In this document: positions 22,943 to 34,145 of the stretch, piece after piece
Position numbering within the stretch: position 1 is the stretch's first letter
Layout of the letters: every line of letters starts with the position of its first letter
Origin: Aspidapion aeneum
Taxonomy: Eukaryota; Arthropoda; Insecta; Coleoptera; Brentidae
NCBI GenBank assembly: GCA_963576565.1
Contig: OY755042.1
Location: forward strand, 18,389,272 to 18,453,271
DNA: 64,000 nt
Reading direction: 5' to 3'
Made by a program: the position numbers and the translations under genes
The notes under the pieces: model-generated
What the model was told of the DNA's origin: nothing
The model's input: only the letters and a program-made list of their open reading frames with translations
The model's database searches: none

Positions 22943-23594
22943 TGTTGACTGTTTGTCGGATTCTCGAAGACTGGTGGTTAGTCTGTCGCGGGCGCAGGTT
23001 ATATACGCTATGGTGGGCGGGGCGTATATCAGAGCTGGTCGGTGATTGGTCACATTCCCTTGATTCAATTTTGTTATTGTAAGCGAGCCGTTTAGTGTTT
23101 TTAAGAACCGGTACCCATGTTCTGTTAATTTTAAGAGTTTCTTCAGATCTGTTGAAGTTCTGCTGGTGTTTATGAATTTCGATTGCTTCTCTATAGAGTC
23201 TTGGATAGTATGAAGAGGAGGCGTACAGAACTTGTGTGTCTTCGAATTTTATTCGGTGGTCTTCATTGTTTAGTGTGTGGTCTGCAACTGCGGATTTTTC
23301 CGTATGTCCGAGTCGACAGTTGGCTTTGTGTTCTTTGATTCTTGTGTTTACGGACCGTTTGGTTGTTCCGATGTAGACACTTCCACAGGTACAGGGAATG
23401 CGGTATACCCCCGAAGAACTTAGTGGGTTCCTTATATCCTTCGCAGATCTGAGGTGGTTCTCGATCTTCTTAGATGGCTTGAAGATCGTTTTTATGTTGT
23501 GTTTTCCCAGAATACGTCCGATCCTATCTGTCACTCTGGGGATGTAGGGCAGAAAGGCTCTTGAAGTAACTTCGCGGCTGCTCAGTTTTCTCAT
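22935..23594 (-). pseudogene. Truncated PLE unit, C-terminal GIY-YIG part
   Basis: Encodes the last about 215 residues of the PLE protein, beginning at LSSREVTSRAFLPYIPR and including the complete GIY-YIG domain (GVYRIPC, VYIGTTKRS). Homology stops at 23586, where a 4-nt filler joins the oppositely oriented plus-strand unit. The RT is absent. It is nearly identical to the matching part of the full minus unit, with a few substitutions (for example K to R in AKDIRNP). 5' truncation is usual for PLE copies. Confidence 0.85.
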
Positions 23595-24814
23595 ATTTCA
23601 CCTTCAATGAACAAATTTATGAACAGATCGATGGAGTATCAATGGGTAGCCCTTTATCGCCAGTGATTGCGAACTTTTTCATGGAGAAACTAGAAGAGAA
23701 GGCGTTGAATAATGCCCCTCATAAACCCAAAGTCTGGTTTCGATATGTAGATGACACTTTTGTCGTTTGGCCTTATGGTAGAGACAGCCTTAATGAATTT
23801 CTCAACCACATTAACAGCATACACCCCAGTATACAATTTACAATGGAAACAGAGAACAACAGAGAATTAGCATTCCTTGACGTACTAGTAACGAGAAAAG
23901 AGGGACGACTAGGACATACCGTATACAGAAAACCTACTCACACAGACCGCTACCTAAACAACACATCTAACCACCACCCGTGCCAACGAAAAGGGGTAAT
24001 AAGGACATTGGTAGAGAGGGCGAAAAGAATCTGCGAACCAGAACATCTAGACAAAGAATTAAACCATCTTAAAAACGCTCTCGTAGCAAATGGATACACT
24101 CAAAGCGACATAGATAAATGTATACGACCAAAGCCGAGCACTAGAAGTAACAGTACCGGTGGACTGAGCAGCCGCGAAGTTACTTCAAGAGCCTTTCTGC
24201 CCTACATCCCCAGAGTGACAGATAGGATCGGACGTATTCTGGGAAAACACAACATAAAAACGATCTTCAAGCCATCTAAGAAGATCGAGAACCACCTCAG
24301 ATCTGCGAAGGATATAAGGAACCCACTAAGTTCTTCGGGGGTATACCGCATTCCCTGTACCTGTGGAAGTGTCTACATCGGAACAACCAAACGGTCCGTA
24401 AACACAAGAATCAAAGAACACAAAGCCAACTGTCGACTCGGACATACGGAAAAATCCGCAGTTGCAGACCACACACTAAACAATGAAGACCACCGAATAA
24501 AATTCGAAGACACACAAGTTCTGTACGCCTCCTCTTCATACTATCCAAGACTCTATAGAGAAGCAATCGAAATTCATAAACACCAGCAGAACTTCAACAG
24601 ATCTGAAGAAACTCTTAAAATTAACAGAACATGGGTACCGGTTCTTAAAAACACTAAACGGCTCGCTTACAATAACAAAATTGAATCAAGGGAATGTGAC
24701 CAATCACCGACCAGCTCTGATATACGCCCCGCCCACCATAGCGTATATAACCTGCGCCCGCGACAGACTAACCACCAGTCTTCGAGAAGCCGACAAACAG
24801 TCAACATCTCCTGA
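23591..24814 (+). pseudogene. Truncated PLE unit, RT fingers/palm end plus GIY-YIG
   Basis: Homology to the full unit starts within the RT at SYFTFNEQIYEQIDGVSMGS. An open frame from Met 23642 encodes 390 residues: MGSPLSPVIANFF (motif B), RYVDD (motif C), the connecting region and the complete GIY-YIG domain, ending at a TGA within the hammerhead core (24812-24814). It lacks the RT N-terminus and motif A, so no active polymerase. It is longer than its minus-strand counterpart, so the two truncations were independent. Confidence 0.85.
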
Positions 24815-24849
24815 AGATGCCATCCGCTCGAGATGGCGAAACGTCGAGA
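24807..24849 (+). ncRNA. Hammerhead-ribozyme-like motif, inner right junction
   Basis: Stem I is TCTC (24807-24810) with GAGA (24846-24849). Core CTGAAGA follows, then stem II GCCATC/GATGGC, GAAAC and GTC, with predicted cleavage after C24845. The ORF initiation codon at 24817 is inside stem II, so self-cleavage would remove it from a downstream RNA. In this copy only, another in-frame ATG lies at 24850, directly after the ribozyme. Confidence 0.6.
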
Positions 24850-27418
24850 ATGAATTTCCAACGACGACGGCCGAACAGCCCGAAAGCACACCCACCATTG
24901 GACGATGGCCGCGAAAGCCTTTCACAATTTGTACGACGCCTCTACGGGGAGGAAGTTTCCACTCTTCATCTACGCTTGGTCGCACTACGCAAGAAGAAAG
25001 CGCAACTACTGTCTTCGCTGACTTTCTTATTACGCTGTCGCGATGAGAAGGTCACGCCGAAATTCCTGAGATTTAAGCATACCATGAAAACACCTCAAGC
25101 CTACAGAAGCTATAGAAGAACTGAAGATGCCCTTTTAAGAGAACGGATCCATTCAACTAGATCGCAACTCGCACGCACAGACAAGGAACTACTCTCAATT
25201 TTCTATCACCTAGCCAACACCATGCACAAATCAGACTGGGACAAAATTGATGCTATTTCCTACAGATCCATGGAAAACGAACACCACAGAAGTACGGAGA
25301 GGCAGAAAACCAAATACCAGAGACTAACTGACGACAACAATAAACGGGATAACCAGCAGCCCATCCTTGATTCTACAAAAACTGTCATCAACCTATCGGA
25401 CCGCCCGCTTTCTCAAAATGAAGTCTCAGTACTCTCTAAGGGGGGGGAACTTTGCTGTTGCACCTAGGGAGGTTCCCAAGGAGGAAATAATTGCCAATTT
25501 AGAATCTGCCATTAGAAAGTTGCCCGAAGATCAGGCAGAAGAAATACGCACGGAGTGTTCACAGATTTTGCAAAAAGCCAAACCACCAAAACGCAACATT
25601 ACAAGGATGGAAGAAAAAGTCATTAAGGATCTCAACAAGGACGAAAACATTCTGATACTGCCTGCCGACAAAGGAAACGCCACTGTAGTATTGAACAGGG
25701 ATGACTACAACAAAAAGATGGTCGATCTTTTAGAACCCTCAACATACAAGAAGCAAAAAAAAAGAGATCCTACACAACCCGCAATTAAAAAAGTGAATCA
25801 CTTGATTAAGATTTCTTCATTGGAGGACCCAGTCAAAAAGATGCTATGCCAAAGTGAAGCCCTGACTCCGAGATTGTATGGACTACCAAAAATCCACAAA
25901 AACGATGTGCCTCTTCATCCCATTGTCAGTACTATAGGCTCACCAACATACAAACTAGCTAAACATCTTGCTTCCCTCTTGCAACCCCACATCGGACTAA
26001 CGGATTCGTATGTAAGAGACTCCACCCACTTTATTGAGAAGATCAAAAACATCGATATGGACGAGAAAGACATCTTAGTTAGCTTTGATGTTGTGTCTTT
26101 GTTCACGAAGGTACCTTTGGCCGAGGCAATGAGGGAAGTGGAACACATTTTTCCGAAGGACATCACCGACCTGTTTAAAATCTGCCTAACGACATCATAT
26201 TTCACCTTCAATGAACAAATTTATGAACAGATCGATGGAGTATCAATGGGTAGCCCTTTATTGCCAGTGATTGCGAACTTTTTCATGGAGAAACTAGAAG
26301 AGAAGGCGTTGAATAATGCCCCTCATAAACCCAAAGTCTGGTTTCGATATGTAGATGACACTTTTGTCGTTTGGCCTTATGGTAGAGACAGCCTTAATGA
26401 ATTTCTCAACCACATTAACAGCATACACCCCAGTATACAATTTACAATGGAAACAGAGAACAACAGAGAATTAGCATTCCTTGACGTACTAGTAACGAGA
26501 AAAGAGGGACGACTAGGACATACCGTATACAGAAAACCTACTCACACAGACCGCTACCTAAACAACACATCTAACCACCACCCGTGCCAACGAAAAGGGG
26601 TAATAAGGACATTGGTAGAGAGGGCGAAAAGAATCTGCGAACCAGAACATCTAGACAAAGAATTAAACCATCTTAAAAACGCCCTCGTAGCAAATGGATA
26701 CACTCAAAGCGACATAGATAAATGTATACGACCAAAGCTGAGCACTAGAAGTAACAGTACCGGTGGACTGAGCAGCCGCGAAGTTACTTCAAGAGCCTTT
26801 CTGCCCTACATCCCCAGAGTGACAGATAGGATCGGACGTATTCTGGGAAAACACAACATAAAAACGATCTTCAAGCCATCTAAGAAGATCGAGAACCACC
26901 TCAGATCTGCGAAGGATATAAGGAACCCACTAAGTTCTTCGGGGGTATACCGCATTCCCTGTACCTGTGGAAGTGTCTACATCGGAACAACCAAACGGTC
27001 CGTAAACACAAGAATCAAAGAACACAAAGCCAACTGTCGACTCGGACATACGGAAAAATCCGCAGTTGCAGACCACACACTAAACAATGAAGACCACCGA
27101 ATAAAATTCGAAGACACACAAGTTCTGTACGCCTCCTCTTCATACTATCCAAGACTCTATAGAGAAGCAATCGAAATTCATAAACACCAGCAGAACTTCA
27201 ACAGATCTGAAGAAACTCTTAAAATTAACAGAACATGGGTACCGGTTCTTAAAAACACTAAACGGCTCGCTTACAATAACAAAATTGAATCAAGGGAATG
27301 TGACCAATCACCGACCAGCTCTGATATACGCCCCGCCCACCATAGCGTATATAACCTGCGCCCGCGACAGACTAACCACCAGTCTTCGAGAAGCCGACAA
27401 ACAGTCAACATCTCCTGA
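24817..27418 (+). pseudogene. Penelope-like RT + GIY-YIG endonuclease, one frameshift
   Basis: Full-length copy of the PLE protein in two overlapping frames, 24817-25467 and 25367-27418. The break is one extra G in a run (8 G at 25440-25447 versus 7 in the minus-strand copy). It also has a one-codon insertion in an A-run near 25757. The rest is open: LPADKGNATVVLN, YGLPKIHKNDVPL, SFDVVSLF, GVSMGSPLLPVIANFF (S to L next to motif B), RYVDD and the GIY-YIG motif GVYRIPC/VYIG. RYVDD differs from RYLDD in the minus copy. Because the minus copy lacks the frameshift and this copy lacks the nonsense codon, both lesions are recent and independent. Confidence 0.9.
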
Positions 27419-27453
27419 AGATGCCATCCGCTCGAGATGGCGAAACGTCGAGA
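27411..27453 (+). ncRNA. Hammerhead-ribozyme-like motif, outer right
   Basis: Same architecture as the other three: TCTC/GAGA, CTGAAGA, GCCATC/GATGGC, GAAAC, GTC. It lies at the end of the full plus-strand unit, followed by 47 bp of the next unit before the composite ends at 27500. Confidence 0.6.
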
Positions 27454-27500
27454 ACGAATTTCCAACGACGACGGCCGAACAGCCCGAAAGCACACCCACC

Positions 27501-27512
27501 AAAGTGATAATA
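27501..27512 (+). repeat. Right target-site duplication of the PLE composite
   Basis: AAAGTGATAATA, identical to 20206-20217. Confidence 0.8.
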
Positions 27513-27519
27513 GTTTTGC

Positions 27520-28990
27520 TTAACAAAATTTTGTCACTCACTAAATTATATTTTTTATATTTCTTTAAGGTAAATTCTAATAATAATTGACTTAAAAAAT
27601 ATGATTACTCTATGACAACCTACAGCTAGATATTGGTATTTAGTGTTTTTTGGTTAAATTACCTGTGCTGGATGTCTCCATCGTAAAAAATTTTTTAGTT
27701 TTAAATATAACACTTCATATAATTAGAGAAAGTAATACATAATTATTCTATAATTTGTATGTAATTATCATAAAAATTAAACAGACGCTTTTTAAAGTGT
27801 CAAACTCACGTCATACTAAAAAACAAGTGAAAATACTCAGTTGCATTTTCAGCGCCCACTAGTTTGCTACATAATTTGAGTTCCAGATATTGTATATGTC
27901 TATTTGTGTTTTTTTAGTTTCTTCCACTTTAACACCCGATTGGCCCCTTTGTGCGATGGTCGATTGTTTTGGTGAATGTGTAATTGAAAAGGGATTGCAA
28001 TATAACTTGTGCTTTTTACAGTATTTAAACAGTGATACGTTTTTAATATGGTAATGCATCTACAGATATAGTTTTAAGTTATTTATGTATTATTTAGCTT
28101 TGAATATTTTTGAACATAATTTTTTCTGTCAATAATGGTTTATTTCTATTATTTTTCGAACTTTAAACTACCCCTCAGGGGTGGTACTACAATTTGAGAC
28201 TATTTTTAACGGGAATCCTACGACTGCACGGACTAAATTTCCAAAAAATGACATTTTGTTACAAAATTTTTATGTGGTTTTTCTTTATTTCTAAAATTAA
28301 TTTGAATTCATATGAGATGAACCTCACTGAGAAATGATTACTATCATATTGCACATTAGGGTGAACCAAATGTTCAGTTTGCAGTTATTTGACCTGTGAG
28401 TATTAAAAAAATACACTTAAACCGGTCGGTATCAAGTTTATAGACTTGATACTTAAACCTGGTCTACAATGCTAAGTCTTAAGGTCTTAGTAAATACTGG
28501 TGTAAAAGTAACTACGCATATTATCCAACTACACAAAAAAAAAATGGAGAATTTGTTTGTTGGGACGCGGACGGGACGTGACCAATCCAACAGGTTACTA
28601 TCTATTTTTATCCAGCTTAAACTGTAAACAATATATATTTTGCAAAAATAAAAGGCAATTTACTTTTCACAATTATGTTGCATAGCACTTGTGCCTTTAT
28701 CATTATAAAAGCCCATTATTTTTAGATGTGTTCTCTTTTTTTTTAAATATTGATCTGATAAAAGAATATTAACGATGCTTTTTAGCTTAGTAATACAATC
28801 TTCTTTTAAAGATCATTAGGAAATAACGAAACTTTTAGCTACAATAATACTGTTTTAGAGAGCTTATTATATTTTGAGGAGTTCACAAAAAATAAGTAAC
28901 TATAGAAAATTAACATTTTTACTTGAAGACGGCTAGTTAACAAGTAGATAAATACTATTTACATGACAAGTCTGTTGTAGAGTTCTTAAT
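27520..28990. other. No gene; older repeat fragments
   Basis: AT-rich. A hairpin at 28417-28461 pairs TTAAACCGGTCGGTATCAAG with CTTGATACTTAAACC. At 28480-28500 CTTAGTAAATACTGGTG is the complement of the word at 18311, and 28558-28580 GGGACGCGGACGGGACGTG is the complement of 17934-17953. One repeat family therefore lies in opposite orientation at about 17.9-18.4 and 28.4-28.6 kb. Confidence 0.5.
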
Positions 28991-28997
28991 ACTATTA

Positions 28998-29640
28998 CAG
29001 TGAAACCTCCTATAAGCGGACACTCACGGTTTCGTTGATTTGTCCGCTTATTGGAGGTGTCCGCTTATGAGAAAGAGAACTGCGAAATGTTAACATATAT
29101 CTACTAACAATTTCCGCTGCTTGAGTTTTTCCGATAATAAATTTTTTAGCGATCTTTCGTGCTGATAGATGTTCCCTCTCCGAAACGTTAACAACTTCCA
29201 TTTTTTCACGTAAGCTAAGAAGTTTTTTACCAGGCGCTATTTAAAAAAGATCTATTACTACCCAACTGAACAATAAAAATAAAACACAGCAGTCCCGCCG
29301 AATAAAATATGTTGTAAATACGACAGAAATATTTAGTCTCCGTATTAAACCGGAATCAGGTAATTCCCAGTCTGCAGAGTGCGTTGTTGCCAACATACTA
29401 CATAATATTTATGCCCATGTCGTGCAGCGCTCCGTCCCGTTGTCAGAGGTTCGCGCTGGTTCAGGGAGGTTCCAGTATTTTTTAACCAAAAAAAATTGTC
29501 CGCGTCCGGTTGTTAGAGTGTCCCGTTATAGAAGTGAATTTTACATGTAAAGAAATAGGGAAAAGCTTGGTTCCAACAAATTTGTCCGCCTAAAGGGAGT
29601 GCCCGCTTAATAGAGATGTCCGCAAGGACAGGTTTCACTG
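28998..29640 (-). mobile_element. Short pogo/Tigger-like element, complete ends
   Basis: The left end CAGTGAAACCTCCTATAAGC and the right end, read inverted from 29640, CAGTGAAACCTGTCC share CAGTGAAACCT. Both are flanked by TA (28996-28997 and 29641-29642). GTCCGCTTA-type words are repeated just inside both ends. CAGTGAAACCTC-like termini and TA duplication are typical of pogo/Tigger elements of the Tc1-mariner superfamily. At 643 bp it keeps only the transposase N-terminus, so it is an internal-deletion derivative. Confidence 0.85.
29010..29201 (-). pseudogene. CENP-B/pogo-type helix-turn-helix fragment
   Basis: The 63-residue frame includes VSEREHLSARKIAKKFIIGK followed by TQAAEIV. This matches the N-terminal CENP-B-like helix-turn-helix of pogo/Tigger transposases, where K-V/S-x-R-K-L-A-x-x-F-x-I-G-K-T-Q is the recognition region. 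It lies wholly within the 643-bp element. The second HTH and the DDE catalytic domain are missing. It might still bind TIR DNA if expressed, but I infer a non-functional remnant. Confidence 0.75.
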
Positions 29641-29845
29641 TATATGAGGTGGGCCAAAAAATCCATTTTTTTTTTCAGCTGTAGCTTTTTTTTGATTTTG
29701 TGATTTTCACTTCTATCGAAAGCTAAGGCTTGAGAGTATACGACCTTTTGTTGTCAAATTCAGCCATTTTAATCGATTTTAAACATTGAGGACCAAAGTG
29801 ACAAAAATCAAACAAAACGTAAAAAAAATACTGGCAAAAATAAAT

Positions 29846-30295
29846 GGATCCAATACGGATCTGATACCTTCCTAACACATTAGCGCACTCCAAGTAAACT
29901 CCATGCTATATCAACCTTAAAACCAGTTTTTTGTAAATATCTCTGAAACGAAAGATCCTACCAAGTTTTTGGTTGTCACACAAATTTTTGTGCGCTACAA
30001 TATTTCGAAAACCGCATATTGATGCGACGCTTCGTTAAAAAGTTAGCATTTTTAAAACTTTTTAACTGTCATTAGCATTTATGAATTTCTACCAAAATCT
30101 AATCGGCTCATTTTTAGTATCGAATACTATTTTACCTAAAAATTTCATGAAAATCGGTTAGGCGGTTTAGGAGCTATCGTGTTAAAGACAGAGTTACACC
30201 CAAATAACAAATTTTCGGCGTTATCTCAAAAAAACATTTTTGTCGAAATCAATAGTTTCTCTAGCCATTACTGTGCGGGCTAGGAAGGCAAAAAA
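29846..30295 (+). repeat. Dispersed repeat family D, copy 1
   Basis: Starts AAATGGATCCAATACGGATC and GATACCTTCCTA, passes through a GCGACGCTTCGTTAAAA word and GGAGCTATCGTGTTA, and ends near GTGCGGGCTAGGAAGG. The same ordered words occur at 39268-39610 and inverted at 60748-61275. No ORF; an unclassified non-autonomous element. Confidence 0.65.
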
Positions 30296-30299
30296 CGGT

Positions 30300-31690
30300 T
30301 TTTTGTTGGACCACCCTATATAATTGATTATATTGCTCGCTACCAACTGAATGATAATGATCGTTTCGAAAAGTGCTTCACCGATTTAAAAAAACTGTTT
30401 TTGATTTGTAAGTTGCTGATGTAGTACGTATTTTGGCACACGTTTTTCAGCATCTAGAAGCAGCATCTACGTGCGAAAGTAAATCTCGTGTAAACTATGC
30501 TAACCTACTGGATTTTATTCTTCTTAAAGTAGTCTGCTTTCTTTCATTGTAATGGTAGTATATGGACTTGGCTCAATTGCAAATTTACCGTTTAAACCAC
30601 AGCAAAAACTCACACGAGTCATTTGTTTGTTTATAGATCTTTCAAGTTCGTGCCGCCATGTGAAAGTAAATATTACATTAGTGAAAGCAACACTACTGGA
30701 ATTTTATCAAACATATAAAAACCTCACAATTGTTTATATTTTTTTGGGCAATAATCAATTAGTGTTTTTATTTATTTATTTTTGATTTTTTTATGTATTT
30801 ATACAGCTGTAAATGTTATGATTCTATCTATCTATGGGTAATATAGGAGGCCAAAATAAAACAAAAAGTTTGTATAACTAACATGTGGTCAACATCCCCC
30901 TGTTTCCAAGATAAAGGAAAGGGGGGCCATATGGTGTACTTTAATTTATAGGCTTATTTCTTTTATTAAATGATCACCATTGCGTTTGTAATTTGGAATT
31001 AAGTTGGCTAAAAATGTTATATTTATGTTTTAATTTTCAGTTTAAGCGATTAAGAACTCCATTAGTGTTGTCGCGAGACGAGACGAAAAAAGCCTTGTCT
31101 GGTCTCGTCTCGTTATGCCAGATAAAATGAGTCTCTCGTCTCGACTATAGGACTTTTCCATCGCTCGAGAAAGCCTTTCTCTCGTTTTATCTCTCGTGTC
31201 TCGTGATTTACATCAGCTATAAAAAGTTTTTATGACACGCTGTGCAAAAGTGTTTTTTCAATCTTATTATTTATGGTATTTACTTTTCTCCAAAATAAGG
31301 TTAATTAATAAATAAAAAAGTAAATACAATACATGTACTAAAATACCTCGTTAAAGCCGATAAAACAAAAGCTGTGGAAAATTTTTGCTTGGATTTATTT
31401 ATTTAAAACTGTACCTAAAATCCCAAGTGTTCGTTGATGAAAGATTATTTTGTGTTTTGCCAGCAGTATAAATCCTTAAACATAAAGCAATAAATTTATT
31501 ATTTAAAATACTTGGTTGTTAAAAATCTCTATTAAATTTCCAGTTTCTGGAAATCAAAGATTTTCCTTGCGGAAATGTGTTTTTTTCAAAACTAACCGAA
31601 ACGTTTTTTTTAATAACTTTCTTTTAATCTTAATTTTTCTTAATTTTTTTGGGAAAAACATGTTTTTGCAAGAAATTTCTATGTTTTTAT
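30300..31690. other. No gene; CTCGT-rich patch
   Basis: AT-rich intergenic DNA. At 31070-31205 there is a dense run of GAGACGAGAC, GGTCTCGTCTCG and TCTCGTGTCTCG words in both orientations, a simple-sequence-like degenerate repeat. The open frame at 30552-30785 is not recognisable. Confidence 0.5.
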
Positions 31691-32008
31691 GAAATGAAAA
31701 AGTGATAATTTACCACACGCGACGGCAGTTGGCCGAACGACGCGGAGCGGAGTTCGGTCAAGCCGTCAAGGGTGGTAAAGACACTTTCTGCATGTGGTAC
31801 AATATTTTACCTATGAGTACCTTTTTTTTTCAAAAACTTGAATGTAATTTATAAATAAACATATCAAATTAGATGGAATTGAAATGTAAACAAATATTGA
31901 AGCTGTCTTATTGATGCATTGCTAAGGTTTCTAAGTGTTGCGCGTGCGGTAAAGTAACTTTACTGCACAGTGTGCGGTAAAGTAATTCCTTTACTGTACG
32001 CGAGTAGG
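31690..32008 (+). repeat. Tandem duplicate of the foldback left arm region
   Basis: About 320 bp carrying GTGATAATTTACC, GACGCGGAGCGGAGTTCGG, GCCGTCAAGGGTGGTAAAG and GCGTGCGGTAAAG. It is repeated almost exactly in the adjacent 32030-32350 segment. Both carry palindromic CTTTACCGCAC/GTGCGGTAAAG words. It is either a second insertion of the same family or an unequal-crossover duplicate. Confidence 0.65.
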
Positions 32009-33190
32009 TAATAGTTATTTACCTAACAAATGCGGAAAGTGATAATTTACCGCACGCAGTTGACCGAACGACGCGGAGCGGAGTTCGGTCAAGCCGTCAA
32101 GGGTGGTAAAGACACTTTCCGCATGTGTTAGGTACAATATTTTACCTATGAGTACCTTTTTTTTCAAAAACTTGAATGTAATTTATAAATAAACATGTCA
32201 AATTAGATGGAATTGAAATGTAAACAAATATTGAAGCTGTCTTATTGATGCGTTGCTAAGGTTTCTAAGTGGTGCGCGTGCGGTAAAGTAACTTTACCGC
32301 ACAGTGTGTGGTAAAGTAATTACTTTACTGCACGCAAGTAGGTAAAATATTTTTTTAAACTTCTCTAGATAAATTGGTAATAGATTACACATTAGGTCAG
32401 CGGGTGTTTGCCTTAAATTTGAGCAGGAGGGCCCCTGTGTCATGTTTCTGTAACTGTAAATACGTTTTCGGTTTGCAATAGAACAACAAATAAGATAATG
32501 TAGAAATTAGCTAAAAATACTAAATAATAATATAACTTTCTTTTGCCCAAAAAAAAATTGAGGAAGGAAGTTTTAGTCTACCCTAAATCGTGTTTGCGTC
32601 AAATTTAAGTAAGAAGCGCCTTTGTGACGTCATAAATCCAAGATTGAGATTTTTTTTATGTTTTTTCACACACTTTTGCTTTTAGCTTCTGCCATATTAA
32701 CTTTACAGAAAAATTGTATAGATTATGACTTGACGCAATAGAACAAAAATTGAATTGTCGGTTTAATGGGCTTTATATCCTAAGAACTAAAAAAGATATT
32801 GTTATTTTTTAAAATATTAAAAAATTATAAAAATGTTAGACTGAGCAAGTTTAAAACTGCCTTTGATCGATTGGTGATTACATAATTTTTTTGGTTATAA
32901 CTTAAAAAACATAGCAAAAATATAAAATTTGTTCGTGTATCAAAATAAGAACAATAATCGTATAACAAAATGATCATGAAAAAAGTTATGGGAGCAGAGT
33001 TTTTTTAAATAGTAGTTGAAGTTTTTGAAAAAAAAGGTACTCATAGGTAAAATATTGTACCTAACACATGCGGAAAGTGTCTTTACCACCCTTGACGGCT
33101 TGACCGAACTCCGCTCCGCGTCGTTCGGCCAACTGCCGTCGCGTGCGGTAAATTATCACTTTCCACATTTGTTAGGTAAATAACTATTAC
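32008..33190. mobile_element. Foldback element with about 160-bp TIRs
   Basis: The left arm 32008-32172 and right arm 33032-33190 are near-perfect reverse complements. From the outside inward they read GTAATAGTTATTTACCTAAC, GCGGAAAGTG, the GACGCGGAGCGGAGTTCGG block, GCCGTCAAGGGTGGTAAAG, then ATTTTACCTATGAGTACC. The interior is AT-rich and non-coding. A related short copy is at 47622-47832. Confidence 0.8.
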
Positions 33191-33279
33191 AACCATTCCA
33201 CGGGACACGATTTTTGACAGTATGTCATTCAACTATTAGGGAATTTATATTTAGATTTGGTCCTGTTCCTGGTTGCCAA

Positions 33280-34140
33280 CTGCAGCACGGCGAAAGACAG
33301 GGTAATGTTTTTCGATTGGGATATGTATGTATGTAAGTATGTAAATATGTATGTTTGTGTCGTGCTAGAAGCTAAACGGCTAAACCGATTTTGACAAAAA
33401 AAGTGTCGTTGACTTGCTACTGATCCCGAAGGTGCTATAGGCTATATTTTTTTAAACAGGAATCAACATGACGATCTTCAGACGCCATTTTGTCACATGA
33501 TGTAGGCTTTAAGGCATACAAATTATGTAAATTTCAGGCGATTTTAATGAAATTCATTTGATCACCCATTGCAAATATCCTCTAATTTGCTGTAGTTACT
33601 TTGTAGTCCTCCCTGCTCCCACCCATCGTCCCTCCTGTCATTCCCCCCCTACCCTATTCGATAACCGTATTCGCATAATTTTATCAAATATAGGGCGATT
33701 TAAAAAATTATTTCTGCAAAAACTTTCAGATTTTTTTTTTAATACCGTTTAACTAGTTTCCCCTCCCCTTCCTTCTTGCCTCCTTACCCCCTTATTAGTA
33801 ATAGTTGTAGCTATAACTTTCACAAATATAGAGCGATTTCAAAAATTCTTTTGCTCACGCTTCAAGATTTTTTTAACACCATTTTACTAATTCCCCCCTT
33901 CTTCTAGCCCCCCTCACCTTCACTCAATGTTTGTAGAAACGCACCTATCTACCCATTGGGCATAGTTCAATGTTTGACACAAATGCATGATTTAGGTAAT
34001 AATTAGTTAAATGAATGGCTGATTAAGAATTAAACAAAAAGTTGGAAATAAATAAATTTTTGAATAAAAAAAATACACCCATCTGCTAAATCTACTTGTA
34101 CCTACTAGTCGCAGTTGGGTACTACATTACCTAATAACCT
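33280..34140. other. No gene; dispersed repeat with TATG microsatellite
   Basis: GCACGGCGAAAGACAGGG and GGGATATGTATGTATG at 33287-33345 are shared with 57283-57334. A further word, GCTAAACCGATTTTGAC, follows. The remainder is pyrimidine-rich and AT-rich without coding signal. Confidence 0.5.
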
Positions 34141-34145
34141 GATTC

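Larger units (their letters stand above)
20218..27500. mobile_element. Inverted composite of Penelope-like retroelement units
   Basis: The block holds four units. On the minus strand a truncated unit (23586 down to 22935) is followed by a full unit (22932 down to 20335). On the plus strand a truncated unit (from 23591) is followed by a full unit (24817-27418). The 5' ends face each other across a 4-nt filler at 23587-23590. A hammerhead-like motif marks every unit boundary and both outer ends, so the unit length is about 2.6 kb. The outer edges carry short starts of a further unit (82 bp left, 47 bp right). AAAGTGATAATA at 20206-20217 and 27501-27512 is a 12-bp direct repeat flanking the whole, so the composite behaves as one insertion. 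Repeated segments are almost identical, which indicates youth. Confidence 0.85.

Noticed and set aside
23587..23590. The PLE inverted junction as a simple assembly artefact
   Set aside because: Not fully excluded, but independent truncation points, a filler, unit-specific substitutions and a matched 12-bp flanking repeat fit a biological insertion better.
20175..25046. Several open frames overlapping the PLE on the opposite strand or in other frames (for example 20209-20445, 22764-23045, 24681-25046)
   Set aside because: They recur in each unit only because the PLE sequence is repeated, and they match no family. They are shadows of the RT/GIY-YIG ORF.
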